Below, piece after piece: positions 34,408 through 43,694 of a stretch of DNA of 64,000 nucleotides. The stretch's first letter is position 1. The number at the start of each line of letters is the position of its first letter. Source of the DNA: an uncultured Spirochaetaceae bacterium. GTDB lineage: Bacteria; Spirochaetota; Spirochaetia; Sphaerochaetales; Sphaerochaetaceae. The stretch is from assembly GCA_944392965.1 (NCBI GenBank), contig CALXYM010000002.1:186001-250000 (forward strand). Direction: 5' to 3'. Made by a program: the position numbers and the translations under genes. Under the pieces are notes generated by a model, which had not been told where the DNA came from, made no database searches, and saw only the letters and a program-made list of their open reading frames with translations.

Positions 34408-34839
34408 TTACTTCTCCACCTCTACACCCATTGAACGGGCTGTTCCAGCTACAATCCTCTTTGCTGCATCAATATCATTGGCATTGAGGTCTGGGAGTTT
34501 TGTAGTTGCGATTTCAGTAAGCTGAGCATCAGTAAGTTTTCCAACTTTCACCTTGTTAGGTGTGCCGGAAGCAGTCTCAAGCCCTAGTGCTTTCTTAATA
34601 AGCACTGCCGCTGGAGGAGTCTTAAGCTCGAAAGTGAAGCTCTTGTCCTGATAAACTGTGATGACAACTGGTACGATGAGTCCAGCTTCGAATGACTTTG
34701 TTCTGTCATTGAACTGCTGAACGAACTGTGGGGCACTGACACCATGAGGACCAAGAGCAGGGCCAACTGGTGGCGCTGGTGTGGCCTTCTGTGCCGGACA
34801 CTGCAACTTGATTATCGCAGTAACCTTTTTCTTTGCCAT
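34408..34839 (-). CDS. rplK: 50S ribosomal protein L11
   Basis: L11 (143 aa) belongs to the GTPase-associated centre and is needed for Rel activation. It starts at the ATG at 34839 ([20 protein letters not shown]), preceded by GGAG; an in-frame TTG two codons upstream is less likely. The proline-rich switch segment ([16 protein letters not shown]) and the C-terminal rRNA-binding domain are intact. Confidence 0.97.
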   Translation of the reverse strand: MAKKKVTAIIKLQCPAQKATPAPPVGPALGPHGVSAPQFVQQFNDRTKSFEAGLIVPVVITVYQDKSFTFELKTPPAAVLIKKALGLETASGTPNKVKVGKLTDAQLTEIATTKLPDLNANDIDAAKRIVAGTARSMGVEVEK

Positions 34840-34845
34840 ATTCAA

Positions 34846-34998
34846 TCTCCTTACGCTTTCGGCCTGGTCTGAGTTGACCGGAAAAATTCGGGCCGTGCGC
34901 TGGTATTAACGCCTGTCTACGATCAGGCTCCCACCCCGCTATTGCAGGGGAGTGTATAGCTTAATAAATAAACTATTTCAAAAATCAAAATGCCATCC
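34846..34998 (-). promoter_or_regulatory. Leader between nusG and rplK, candidate L1 regulatory site
   Basis: A 159-nt gap (to the ATG) with a CCCCTGC/GCGGGG hairpin running into GTGGGAGCC, then GCCTG/CAGGC closing a small loop, then GTTAATACC. The GTGGGAG...TTA.TACC arrangement resembles L1-binding leaders known upstream of rplK-rplA in other bacteria. This match is by eye; no separate promoter is evident. Confidence 0.5.
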
Positions 34999-35571
34999 TT
35001 ACTGGATGGTCTTTTCAACCTGCGAGAAATCTACATCCACAGGGGTAAAACGCCCAAGGATTTCAAGAGAGAGGCGGAGCTTGCCTTTCTGCAGGTCAAT
35101 CTCCTCAACAGTACCTTTGAAAGATGCGAATGGTCCACTTGTTACAAGCACTTCCTCACCTTTTACAAAGTCCTGCTTTGGACGGAATGTCTTCTCAGGC
35201 GCGATCTCTCCGGTGCGCTCCAAGATAGAACGATGCTCCCTAGCCGTAAGAGGTGTTGGTGGTACTAAACCAGACTTATCTGCACTGATGAATCCCGTCA
35301 CTCCCTGAATCCTTATGATCTTCGTAGTGACAGCCCTCCAGTTTTTCTCCTCCAGATCAAGTTCAACGAGGATATATCCTGGAAGAACCTTCCTCTGTTC
35401 CATCTTTCTCTCCCCTTTCTCGTTGAGGACTTCGACGGTCTCCATAGGAACGTTCACACCTGTGCAATATAATTCGAATTCAGGATCATTCTGTCTGAGC
35501 TTGTTGATTATTCTCTCAATCTTCTGCTCATATCCTGAGTATGTATGGACTACGTACCAACCTTTCGCCAT
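34999..35571 (-). CDS. nusG: Transcription termination/antitermination factor NusG
   Basis: NusG (190 aa) binds the RNA polymerase clamp and links it to ribosomes or Rho. The N-terminal NGN domain starts with the hallmark KGWYVVHTYSGYEQKIERII. The C-terminal KOW domain contains GEEVLVTSGPFASFKGTVEE. It lies 9 nt downstream of secE. Confidence 0.97.
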   Translation of the reverse strand: MAKGWYVVHTYSGYEQKIERIINKLRQNDPEFELYCTGVNVPMETVEVLNEKGERKMEQRKVLPGYILVELDLEEKNWRAVTTKIIRIQGVTGFISADKSGLVPPTPLTAREHRSILERTGEIAPEKTFRPKQDFVKGEEVLVTSGPFASFKGTVEEIDLQKGKLRLSLEILGRFTPVDVDFSQVEKTIQ

Positions 35572-35580
35572 AAACCAATC

Positions 35581-35760
35581 CTAGAATAGAAAATCGAGGC
35601 CTAGACCGAGAAGCACGTCTACAAGGCCAAGAACAACAGCAAAGATGATAGTGGAGATGATGACTACTCCCGTTGACTGTAAGACAACCTGCTTTGTAGG
35701 CCAGCTTACCTTCTTCATCTCTGCAACGCATTCCTTGAAATATTTAACAATCTTCTTCAT
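35581..35760 (-). CDS. secE: Preprotein translocase subunit SecE
   Basis: A 59-aa single-segment SecE. The amphipathic N-terminal helix and conserved motif (AEMKKVSWPTKQVVLQSTGV) precede one membrane span (VVIISTIIFAVVLGLVDVLL). It lies between tRNA-Trp and nusG and partners the SecY encoded at 3999-5324. Confidence 0.95.
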   Translation of the reverse strand: MKKIVKYFKECVAEMKKVSWPTKQVVLQSTGVVIISTIIFAVVLGLVDVLLGLGLDFLF

Positions 35761-35795
35761 TGGAACCTCTTAGAAAACCAAGCTCAAGGATCCTA

Positions 35796-35868
35796 CAGGC
35801 CAAGAGGGACTCGAACCCCCAACATGCGGTTTTGGAGACCGCCGCTCTACCATTGGAGCTATTGACCT
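35796..35868 (-). tRNA. tRNA-Trp (anticodon CCA)
   Basis: 73 nt on the minus strand. The acceptor stem AGGTCAA pairs with TTGGCCT (one G-T pair), with discriminator G. The anticodon arm GCGGT-CT-CCA-AA-ACCGC gives CCA. The T arm reads GGGGGTTCGAGTCCC. No CCA is encoded at the end. It is transcribed between rpmG and secE. Confidence 0.97.
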
Positions 35869-35897
35869 ATACGAGCCTTGAGCCGGATTAAGCCTTC

Positions 35898-36077
35898 TTA
35901 TTTAATCTTTGTTTCCCTGTGAAGGGTGTGCTTATGCTCGAACGGGCAATACTTCATAAGCTCAAGCTTATTCGGGGTATTGCGGCGATTCTTCTCAGTA
36001 GTATAGTTTTTCTGCTTACACTCTGTGCACTGTAAAGCAATCTTTTCTACAGGTCCTTTCTTCTTTGAACTTGCCAT
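35898..36077 (-). CDS. rpmG: 50S ribosomal protein L33
   Basis: A 59-aa L33 ([20 protein letters not shown]...). Zinc-type cysteines C17, C20 and C44 are present. The fourth position, normally cysteine in CPxC, is Glu47 (CPFEHKHT), with His48 adjacent. Zinc binding is therefore either lost or uses a histidine. It lies between tRNA-Thr and tRNA-Trp, a common arrangement upstream of secE-nusG. Confidence 0.94.
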   Translation of the reverse strand: MASSKKKGPVEKIALQCTECKQKNYTTEKNRRNTPNKLELMKYCPFEHKHTLHRETKIK

Positions 36078-36115
36078 ATTCTCTCCTCGGTATAGAACCG
36101 TATATTTTCTTTAAG

Positions 36116-36187
36116 AGCCCTCGGCCGGGATTGGACCGGCGACCCCCACCTTACCATGGTGGTGCTCTACCACTGAGCTACAAGGGC
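36116..36187 (-). tRNA. tRNA-Thr (anticodon GGT)
   Basis: 72 nt on the minus strand. The acceptor stem GCCCTTG pairs with CGAGGGC, with discriminator T. The anticodon arm CCACC-AT-GGT-AA-GGTGG gives GGT, reading ACC/ACU. The D arm has AGCTCAGTGGTAGAGC and the T arm GCCGGTCCAATCCCGGC (C in place of the usual first T of TTC). It is the first gene of the secE-rpoBC cluster. Confidence 0.97.
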
Positions 36188-36245
36188 AACAAGTGCGCAC
36201 ATCCAGCCATGGCTAAAAACCATGTTCTTAAAACATGCACTAGCT

Positions 36246-36275
36246 AACATAGCAAAAGATGGTATATTTTGTCAA
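36246..36275 (-). promoter_or_regulatory. Promoter of the tRNA-Thr/rpmG/secE/nusG/rpl/rpoBC cluster
   Basis: Minus-strand TTGACA (36270-36275) and TATGTT (36246-36251) with an 18-bp spacer. Transcription would start near 36239, about 50 nt before tRNA-Thr. The leader contains CATGTT/AACATG and AGCCATGGCT dyads. Confidence 0.65.
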
Positions 36276-36410
36276 TATATGTGAGACAATTTTCAGTCAG
36301 GGCAGAAATTAACTCACCTCTATTACACAAAATAATGAAGATTACATCATTCATTGCGAATAAAATGAACTGTTTTAAAGGTTCTATTTTTGCTAACATG
36401 ACTTTTGCAG

Positions 36411-36440
36411 TTGAATATATTGTAAAAAATTAACTAATAT
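36411..36440 (+). promoter_or_regulatory. Candidate glgP promoter
   Basis: TTGAAT (36411-36416) and TAATAT (36435-36440) are 18 bp apart. An overlapping TATAAT (36438-36443) is the better -10 but has no well-placed -35. The start site would be near 36450, with a 25-nt leader containing GGGGAG. Confidence 0.45.
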
Positions 36441-36474
36441 AATATGGCAAAATTCCATTAACGGGGAGACTTTA

Positions 36475-38991
36475 ATGGCTACAGAAACAAAAACACGTTA
36501 CGGAAGGGTTAGCAAGGATATCGCTCAGGATTTTGCAGAGCAGCTAAAGTACACATTCGATTCAGATGTATATCACAGAGACAACCAGGCAAGATATCAG
36601 GCTATCTCACTCGCAATCAGGGACAGGATCATCCATCAGTGGGATGTCACGAGAAAGACACAGAAAGAGAAGAAAGGAAAGAGAGTATATTATCTTTCAC
36701 TCGAATTCCTGATGGGAAGGGCAATGACGAACAACGTCATAAACCTCGGACTGGAAAATCAGGTGAAGGATGCACTGAAGAGTCTAGGATATGAATGGGA
36801 GGAGCTCAGAGACCAGGAACCGGATGCAGGTCTTGGTAACGGAGGACTAGGTCGTCTTGCAGCCTGTTTCCTCGACTCTCTTGCGACACTTGAGATTCCT
36901 GCATACGGATATGGAATAAGATACAACTATGGAATATTCAATCAGCAGATAAAGAACGGCTGGCAGGTTGAGCAGCCTGACAACTGGTTGAAAGACGGCA
37001 ACCCATGGGAGATCATGAGAAGGGATCTCGTGTTCCCCGTCTATTTCGGAGGAGAGGTGAAATCCTATCGCGAGAATGGAAGGGACATCTTCGTATGGGA
37101 GCCAAAAGAACAAGTAAACGGAATGGCTTACGACACACCGATTGTAGGCTATGGCGGTAAGACCATCAATACACTCAGACTCTGGAGTGCGATGAGTCCA
37201 GAAGGATTCTCTTTCCAGGAATTCAACAGCGGAGATTACACCGAGGCTGTAAGAAACAAGATTAATGCAGAGACCCTTTCACAGGTACTCTACCCTAACG
37301 ACACCCTCTACATGGGCAAGGAACTCCGGCTCAAGCAGCAGTACTTCTTCGTATCCTGCTCTCTCCAGGATGCAATCAGGAGAGCAAAAAGGGATGGCGT
37401 GACATGGAAGGAGTTCCCAGAAAAGACCGCGATACAGCTCAACGACACACACCCGTCTCTTGCAATCCCAGAGCTCATGAGACTACTGATCGATCAGGAA
37501 GGACTTGGCTGGGATGAAGCATGGGACATCACGGTAAGGACGATGGGATACACGAACCATACCCTCATGCCAGAGGCGCTTGAGAAATGGCCACTGCCAA
37601 TGTTGGAGAGCCTGCTTCCACGCCATATGCAGATCATATATGAGATAAATCAGAGGTTCATAAGCGAGGCTGTCTCCTACTTCCCAATGCAGTCTGACAA
37701 GATTGCGAAGGTATCGGTAATAGAGGAAAGCAATCCAAAGATGGTTAGAATGGCGAACCTGTCGATTATCGGAAGCCACAGCACGAACGGCGTTGCGGCC
37801 CTTCACTCAGAACTTCTGAAGAGGAGCATGTTCCCTGAGTTCTATACGATCTACCCCGAGAGGTTCAACAACAAGACCAATGGAATCACTCAGAGGAGAT
37901 GGCTCTTAGATGCGAACCCGGAACTCGCAAAACTCATAAGCGGGGCAATCGGAGATAAATGGATCACGGATTTCGAGGAGATAAGAAAACTCTCAGAATT
38001 CGCAAATGACGATTCATTCATAGAAGAATTCGCAAAAATCAAGTACAAGTCAAAACTTAATGCGGCGTCATTCTTGAAAAAAGACTGCGGGATAATCATC
38101 AACCCTGACACCCTTGTTGATGTCCAGGTCAAGAGAATCCATGAGTACAAGAGACAGCTGCTGAACGCCCTCAACATCCTGATGATCTATAACAGGATGA
38201 AAAATGATGAAGCTTACAGAAACTCCTTCACGCCAACCACATTCCTCTTCGGAGGTAAGGCCGCACCTGGATATGTGAACGCAAAACTCATAATAAAATT
38301 CATAAACAACATCTCTGCTGTAATCAATTCAGACAATCAGGTGAACAAACTGCTGCAGGTACATTTCATGCCAAACTACAGGGTGACGATGGCTGAGAAC
38401 ATAATTCCTGCGACAAACATCTCAGAGCAGATCTCAACAGCGGGAACAGAGGCATCCGGTACGGGAAACATGAAGTTCATGTGCAACGGAGCGCTCACCC
38501 TTGGCACACTTGATGGAGCGAACGTCGAGATGGCAGAAGAGGTTGGAATGGATAACATCTTCATCTTCGGACATACAGAAGAGGAGATCACGGAGCTTGC
38601 AAAGACTTATAATCCTTATGAATGGGTAGAGAAAGATGAGGAGATAAAGAGCATGATAGCTCTCATAGAATCCGACTATTTCAACATCCATGAGCCTAAT
38701 ATCTTCGAACCTCTGAGAAAGAGTCTTTTCGACTATGGCGACAAGTATTTCCTCTTCGCGGATTTGAGAATGTATCATGAGAGACACGAGGATGCGGAAA
38801 AGCTTTACAAAGATGATCAGAGAGAATGGAACAGAAAGGCGATACTCAACATCGCAGCATCTGCGAAATTCAGCTCGGATAGAACGATAAAGGAATACGC
38901 AAAAGACATCTGGAACGTCTCCCCCTGCAAAGTAAAGAAAGCAAAAGACGATACGGTGCTTGAAGATGCTAGAAACAAAGATGTGAAATAA
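36475..38991 (+). CDS. glgP: Glycogen/starch/maltodextrin phosphorylase
   Basis: An 838-aa glycosyltransferase family 35 enzyme that splits alpha-1,4-glucans with phosphate to release glucose-1-phosphate. The PLP-binding lysine is K667 in GTGNMKF, within the signature EASGTGNMKFMCNGALTLGT. The N-terminal DAGLGNGGLGRLAACFLDS and RIHEYKRQLLN motifs are typical. It is full length and monocistronic, with GGGGAG at proper spacing and a strong terminator. It indicates storage glycogen or maltodextrin use. Confidence 0.97.
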   Translation: MATETKTRYGRVSKDIAQDFAEQLKYTFDSDVYHRDNQARYQAISLAIRDRIIHQWDVTRKTQKEKKGKRVYYLSLEFLMGRAMTNNVINLGLENQVKDALKSLGYEWEELRDQEPDAGLGNGGLGRLAACFLDSLATLEIPAYGYGIRYNYGIFNQQIKNGWQVEQPDNWLKDGNPWEIMRRDLVFPVYFGGEVKSYRENGRDIFVWEPKEQVNGMAYDTPIVGYGGKTINTLRLWSAMSPEGFSFQEFNSGDYTEAVRNKINAETLSQVLYPNDTLYMGKELRLKQQYFFVSCSLQDAIRRAKRDGVTWKEFPEKTAIQLNDTHPSLAIPELMRLLIDQEGLGWDEAWDITVRTMGYTNHTLMPEALEKWPLPMLESLLPRHMQIIYEINQRFISEAVSYFPMQSDKIAKVSVIEESNPKMVRMANLSIIGSHSTNGVAALHSELLKRSMFPEFYTIYPERFNNKTNGITQRRWLLDANPELAKLISGAIGDKWITDFEEIRKLSEFANDDSFIEEFAKIKYKSKLNAASFLKKDCGIIINPDTLVDVQVKRIHEYKRQLLNALNILMIYNRMKNDEAYRNSFTPTTFLFGGKAAPGYVNAKLIIKFINNISAVINSDNQVNKLLQVHFMPNYRVTMAENIIPATNISEQISTAGTEASGTGNMKFMCNGALTLGTLDGANVEMAEEVGMDNIFIFGHTEEEITELAKTYNPYEWVEKDEEIKSMIALIESDYFNIHEPNIFEPLRKSLFDYGDKYFLFADLRMYHERHEDAEKLYKDDQREWNRKAILNIAASAKFSSDRTIKEYAKDIWNVSPCKVKKAKDDTVLEDARNKDVK

Positions 38992-39002
38992 GAACATCAC
39001 AC

Positions 39003-39036
39003 AAGGCCATCACGAATAAAAGTGGTGGCCTTTTTA
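39003..39036 (+). terminator. Terminator of glgP
   Basis: AAGGCCATCAC pairs with GTGGTGGCCTT (one G-T pair), followed by TTTTTAAT. It starts 12 nt after the glgP stop. Confidence 0.9.
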
Positions 39037-39047
39037 ATATCTCATTT

Positions 39048-39734
39048 TTAAATCGGAAGGAAAGAGAAAAGGTAGAGAAGAATCGGAGCAAATACCAAAG
39101 AAGGAAGGAAGTTCCCTGTCTTGATCTTCTTCAACTCTAAAAGGGAGAGTGCGAGCATCACCAACAGATAGCCACCGACCGCACTGATTATCGCAATACC
39201 ATCCTCTCCAAGTATTGGAGAGAGGAATCCCCCTGCTAAAGTGAAAAACCCTTGATAGATCACTATAGTTGCGGCAGAAAGGAATACTCCTTTACCGTAA
39301 GCAGCTGCGAATACGATAGCCATAAAACCATCCATAACGCTCTTTATGAGAATAAGGTCATAGTCACCTACTGTCCCTGCGTTTATACTGCCGACTATAC
39401 TCATGGCCCCCGAGCAGAATAGGAGACTGGAATTAAGGAACGCCGTTCCAAACGACATATCTCCCTCCTCTTTTGGTGCGAACTTCTCACCAAGGGAGAG
39501 AACCCTATCCTCAATTCTGAGGGCTGTACCTGCGAATCCTCCAAAGATGAGAGCGAAAAGGGAGGCAAGGGTATCAGGAGAGTCAAAGGCCATATCTAAG
39601 CCTAAAGCAAGGGTAATAAGACCGGAGGAGGTCATGACTATAGTCTTGAACTCATCACTTATCTTCGATTTGAAAAAAAGCCCCAAAAATGCACCAAGGA
39701 TTACGGCAATGGCATTAATAATAGTCGCTATCAT
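39048..39734 (-). CDS. DUF554 family membrane protein
   Basis: A 228-aa integral membrane protein with about seven hydrophobic segments. Typical DUF554 features are the N-terminal ATIINAIAVILGAFLGLFFK and the GVFLSAATIVIYQG segment. Function unknown, with transport suggested by the fold. It stands alone, convergent with glgP and divergent from the nucleotidyltransferase gene, and its ATG is 52 nt from that gene. Confidence 0.88.
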   Translation of the reverse strand: MIATIINAIAVILGAFLGLFFKSKISDEFKTIVMTSSGLITLALGLDMAFDSPDTLASLFALIFGGFAGTALRIEDRVLSLGEKFAPKEEGDMSFGTAFLNSSLLFCSGAMSIVGSINAGTVGDYDLILIKSVMDGFMAIVFAAAYGKGVFLSAATIVIYQGFFTLAGGFLSPILGEDGIAIISAVGGYLLVMLALSLLELKKIKTGNFLPSLVFAPILLYLFSFLPI

Positions 39735-39786
39735 AATGAAGAGAATAAGACTTTTTAACTTTCCTTAGCAAGGATATAATGGGGAT

Positions 39787-40356
39787 ATGACGACGATTTT
39801 CCTACTTGCAGGTCTTTCAGAAAGGATGGGAAAAAACAAGCTCCTCCTACCTTATAATGGGAAGTACCTTTTTGAGAGCACGCTCTTATCCGCTCTTACC
39901 TTCTCAGACAGGATAATAGCCGTACTAGGATATGAAGAAGAGCAGATAAGAAAGGCCCTGGCCTCATATAGAGATGTGGAAATAAGGGTGAACAGCGATT
40001 ACGAAAAGGGGCAGAAAAGCAGTACCCTTGTCGGTCTGGAAGGAGTATGGGATGATGTCGCCATTCTCCCCGGGGATCTGCCTCTCCTAAAAGATGATGA
40101 CTGGACAATAGGACTCAGATACCTCAGTCTGTGTCTGCCCTCCCGCCCTGAATATGAAAGCATTCCCGGTAATCCCGTATTCGTTCCACGAAGAATGAAA
40201 AAAGGCCTTGAGATGAGCTCAAAGCCTTTTAAAGAATATTTGAATGATGAGGGCATATGCCTCTATCCCGCATCAATCGGATGCATCTATGACATAGACA
40301 CACCCGAACGCTATCAGAACTTACTCAACAACGACACCACCATCCCTGATGCTTAA
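39787..40356 (+). CDS. MobA-like nucleotidyltransferase (MocA/YgfJ type)
   Basis: A 189-aa NTP-transferase. The nucleotide-binding signature LLAGLSERMGKNKLLLP (residues 6-22), the metal-binding LPGDLPLL and the C-terminal YDIDTPERYQ match the MobA-like family. That family attaches CMP or GMP to molybdopterin or acts as an accessory for molybdenum hydroxylases. No molybdenum genes are nearby, so the substrate is uncertain. TATAAT at 39775-39780 ends 6 nt before the ATG, so the mRNA is probably leaderless. Its 3' end overlaps convergent clpB by 36 nt. Confidence 0.85.
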   Translation: MTTIFLLAGLSERMGKNKLLLPYNGKYLFESTLLSALTFSDRIIAVLGYEEEQIRKALASYRDVEIRVNSDYEKGQKSSTLVGLEGVWDDVAILPGDLPLLKDDDWTIGLRYLSLCLPSRPEYESIPGNPVFVPRRMKKGLEMSSKPFKEYLNDEGICLYPASIGCIYDIDTPERYQNLLNNDTTIPDA

Positions 40357-42870
40357 CTTGATGTCTTTCTTCGCAGTATCGCCGCTAAGCAGATATACGG
40401 AAAGAGGATTCTCAATCTCGTTCTGAATCGCCCTTCTTATAGGACGTGCTCCGAAGGACGGATCGAAACCAGCCTTCATTATCTCAGACTCGACATCCGC
40501 ATCCCAGCTGAGGATAAGTCCCCTCTTCTCCATCCTCTCCTTAAGGTTCGTAAGCTCAAGACGCACAATCTTCCTTACCTCCCCCTCTCCAAGAGGATTG
40601 AACACGACAATCTCATCAATCCTGTTGATGAACTCCGGTTTGAATGCCCCTCGGATAGCATTCATGACATTCTCCTTTGCATGCTGAGGATCCCTAAGGA
40701 TATATTCGGAACCGAGATTGCTTGTCATGATTATGATGGTATTCGTGAAATCGACAAGCCTACCCTGTCCATCCGTAAGACGACCATCATCAAGAACCTG
40801 CAGGAGGATGTTGAACACATCAGGATGAGCTTTCTCTATCTCATCAAAGAGGATTACCGAGTACGGCCTGCGTCTTACGACCTCCGTAAGCTGACCACCC
40901 TCCTCATATCCAACATATCCTGGAGGCGCACCGATGAGACGGGAGACGGAGAATTTCTCCATGTACTCACTCATATCTATCCTCGTAAGAGCCTTCTCAT
41001 CATCGAAGAGAAGGAACGCCAGCTGTTTCGCAAGAAGCGTCTTACCAACTCCCGTAGGACCTGCAAAGAGGAATGAGCCAAGAGGTCTATGCTCATCAGA
41101 GATTCCGGCCTTGTTACGCCTTATGGCATTGCTTACGGCTTTTATTGCCTCATCCTGTCCAATGACCTTCTGACTCAGAGTCTCATCAAGTTTCAGATAC
41201 TTCTCCTTCTCAGACCCCATCATCTTGGCAACCGGCACTCCTGTCCAGACGGATACGACCTTTGCGATATCATCCTCGGTAACCTCTTCCTTAAGAACCC
41301 CTCCGAGACTCTGAACCTTCTCCTCAGCAGCCTTTATCTCACTCTGAACCTTTGGTATTGTTCCGTGCTTGATCATTGCAGCCTTGGAGAGATCTCCATT
41401 ACGTTCAGCTATCTCCTCCTCGCTTGTGAGCTTATCGAGTTCAGCTTTCTTCTCCCTGAGAGCAGAAATGCTTTCTTTCGCATTCAGCCATTCAAGGTGC
41501 ATGGCATCATATCTCTCTTTATAGCCGGAAAGCTCTTCTTCAATCTTCTTGAGCCTGTCCTTACTTGCCTCATCCTCCTCCTTACTAAGGGCCTGCTTCT
41601 CAATATTGAGTTGAAGCATCTTCCTCTCAATACCGTCAAGTTCTGCTGGCTGGCTCTCAAGCTCCATTTTTATCTGGCTTGCAGCCTCATCGACAAGGTC
41701 AATCGCCTTATCAGGAAGGAAACGGTTTGTCAGATACCTGTCTGAAAGGACCGCAGCGGCGACAAGAGCCTCATCCTTTATCCTTACTCCATGATGAACC
41801 TCATATTTATTCTTCAGTCCCCTGAGGATGGAAATGGTATCCTCCACGCTTGGTTCTTTCGTATAAACAGGCTGGAATCTCCTCTCAAGAGCCTTATCCT
41901 TCTCAATGTACTTACGATACTCATCGAGTGTCGTAGCACCGATTGCATGAAGTTCTCCACGGGCAAGAGCAGGCTTAATGAGGTTGGAAGCATCCGTAGA
42001 TCCTTCTGCTGCTCCCGCACCCACTATCGTATGGAGCTCATCGATAAAGAGGATTATATTACCATTACTCTTTGCGATATCATTGACAACTCCTTTAAGC
42101 CTCTCCTCAAATTCACCACGGAACTTGGCTCCTGCGACAAGAGCCCCCAGATCGAGAGAGAGAAGTCTCTTATCCCTCAGACTTTCAGGGACATCACCTT
42201 TTGCAATTCTCTGAGCAAGGCCCTCTACTATAGCAGTCTTTCCTACTCCTGGCTCTCCAATAAGCACAGGGTTATTCTTGGTCCTTCTTGACAGGACCTG
42301 CATCACACGTCTGATCTCCTCATCCCTTCCAATAACGGGATCAAGCTTATCATCCATTGCAAGACGGGTCATGTCACGACAGTATTTCTCTAGTGCCTGA
42401 TAGCCGCTTTCCGGGTCGTTAGATGTTATCTTCTTATCACCTCTGATGCTCTTAAGAGCCTCCAGTACCGACTTCTCATCCACTCCATACCGCCCAAGCA
42501 GATCCTTGACATCGGCATCCTCCCTCAGTGATGCGAGAAGAAAATGCTCCGTGGAGACATATTCATCCTTGAATTCCACAGAGACCTTCTCCGCTCTCTG
42601 GAACACCTTCTGCAATGCCCTGGACAGTCCTCTGTTCACATCCCCGTAAATCTTTGGCAGACGTTCAATATAATTATTCACCTCTTCCTGAATCTCAGTT
42701 CGAGGAGCCCCAATCTTGTCAAACAATGGAGCTAGAATCCCCTCCTTATCTTCCAGAAGGGGAAGAAGCACATGGAACGTCGTAATTTCCGTTGAGGACT
42801 TATCTTCCGCAAGTGTCACAGCCGCATTTATTGCTGACTGCATTTTCAAAGTATATTTATCAAAATTCAT
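40321..42870 (-). CDS. clpB: ATP-dependent chaperone ClpB
   Basis: An 849-aa disaggregase working with DnaK. It has an N-terminal Clp domain, AAA1 with GEPGVGKT, a long coiled-coil middle domain ([20 protein letters not shown]...) that distinguishes it from ClpA/ClpC, and AAA2 with GPTGVGKT. I start at the ATG at 42870 ([20 protein letters not shown]) because GGAGG precedes it; an in-frame TTG four codons upstream is less likely. No CIRCE element is visible upstream. Confidence 0.97.
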   Translation of the reverse strand: MNFDKYTLKMQSAINAAVTLAEDKSSTEITTFHVLLPLLEDKEGILAPLFDKIGAPRTEIQEEVNNYIERLPKIYGDVNRGLSRALQKVFQRAEKVSVEFKDEYVSTEHFLLASLREDADVKDLLGRYGVDEKSVLEALKSIRGDKKITSNDPESGYQALEKYCRDMTRLAMDDKLDPVIGRDEEIRRVMQVLSRRTKNNPVLIGEPGVGKTAIVEGLAQRIAKGDVPESLRDKRLLSLDLGALVAGAKFRGEFEERLKGVVNDIAKSNGNIILFIDELHTIVGAGAAEGSTDASNLIKPALARGELHAIGATTLDEYRKYIEKDKALERRFQPVYTKEPSVEDTISILRGLKNKYEVHHGVRIKDEALVAAAVLSDRYLTNRFLPDKAIDLVDEAASQIKMELESQPAELDGIERKMLQLNIEKQALSKEEDEASKDRLKKIEEELSGYKERYDAMHLEWLNAKESISALREKKAELDKLTSEEEIAERNGDLSKAAMIKHGTIPKVQSEIKAAEEKVQSLGGVLKEEVTEDDIAKVVSVWTGVPVAKMMGSEKEKYLKLDETLSQKVIGQDEAIKAVSNAIRRNKAGISDEHRPLGSFLFAGPTGVGKTLLAKQLAFLLFDDEKALTRIDMSEYMEKFSVSRLIGAPPGYVGYEEGGQLTEVVRRRPYSVILFDEIEKAHPDVFNILLQVLDDGRLTDGQGRLVDFTNTIIIMTSNLGSEYILRDPQHAKENVMNAIRGAFKPEFINRIDEIVVFNPLGEGEVRKIVRLELTNLKERMEKRGLILSWDADVESEIMKAGFDPSFGARPIRRAIQNEIENPLSVYLLSGDTAKKDIKLSIRDGGVVVE

Positions 42871-42946
42871 ATCAACCTCCAATTATCATGGAAGCATCAT
42901 CACACAAGCCTAATTTAATAATAAGGAAGAAAAACGGCAAGCCTAA

Positions 42947-43546
42947 TCAGACTTTGAAGAACATAAGATAGCTTTTAACGAAATCAAGGCTCTCTTCCCT
43001 GTTGAAGTTCTTGAAGAACGCAATCTGAAAGCAGAATGATTCCATCAGAGAGAAGATATGCCTGGTCGTCATGTCTACGTTACAACTCGCCATGATTGTA
43101 TTCTTCTGAATTCCTCGGGAGAGCAGCCGTTTAAATAATATGGATAGTTTTGCCGTACGCTTATAGATTATCTCAGAGAAATCCTTGTTGAACTCTTTCT
43201 CATGAAGCATGACCTCCATCAGTCTTGTGAGTTCAGCTTCTGCGGATATCGCGTAATCCACGATCCTTGTACAGATTGCGATGATTCTGTCTATCTCAGA
43301 ACCGATTTCCTCATTAAAAGCCATTTCAGACAGCTCGGCGAACAGATGCCCTGTAACGAGTTTCACAGCATAATAATATATTTCGTCCTTATCTTTGAAA
43401 TACTGATAAATAGTAGGACGAGAAAGTCCCGCCTTTTCTGCGATTAGAGAGAGATTAGCCTCCCTGTACCCCACATCGGCAAACACAGCTAAAGCTGTTT
43501 TAAGGATATTTTCCTTTCTCTTCTCGTGATCTATCTTTTTTGGCAT
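42947..43546 (-). CDS. TetR family transcriptional regulator
   Basis: A 199-aa repressor from MPKKIDHEKRKENILKTALA. The helix-turn-helix is LSLIAEKAGLSRPTIYQYFK (about residues 30-49). A longer reading from 43624 gives an unlikely N-terminus. The ATG is 6 nt after a TATTAT hexamer (43553-43558), which suggests a leaderless mRNA. A perfect dyad (AATACA-A-TGTATT) overlaps this -10 and is the likely autoregulatory operator. It is divergent from dfx, which may be its target. Confidence 0.88.
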   Translation of the reverse strand: MPKKIDHEKRKENILKTALAVFADVGYREANLSLIAEKAGLSRPTIYQYFKDKDEIYYYAVKLVTGHLFAELSEMAFNEEIGSEIDRIIAICTRIVDYAISAEAELTRLMEVMLHEKEFNKDFSEIIYKRTAKLSILFKRLLSRGIQKNTIMASCNVDMTTRHIFSLMESFCFQIAFFKNFNREESLDFVKSYLMFFKV

Positions 43547-43554
43547 ACGAAAAT

Positions 43555-43567
43555 AATACAATGTATT
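43555..43567. promoter_or_regulatory. Probable TetR operator
   Basis: AATACAATGTATT is a perfect 13-bp inverted repeat around a central base, 8 nt upstream of the tetR ATG and overlapping its -10. It lies 128 nt from the dfx start, so direct control of dfx would need a second site or longer-range effects. Confidence 0.5.
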
Positions 43568-43694
43568 TTGACAAAAAGAAAGTATTTCGTCAGAAATAAT
43601 ATTATTACTAATAATAAATATCAATTAATATAAAATACTAAATATTGACAATATTCATTATTTTAATTACTTTGATAATATAAGGAGAAAAGAA

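Noticed and set aside
42871-42946. CIRCE operator upstream of clpB
   Set aside because: No TTAGCACTC-N9-GAGTGCTAA-type repeat is present; only AT-rich DNA and the ribosome-binding site are seen.
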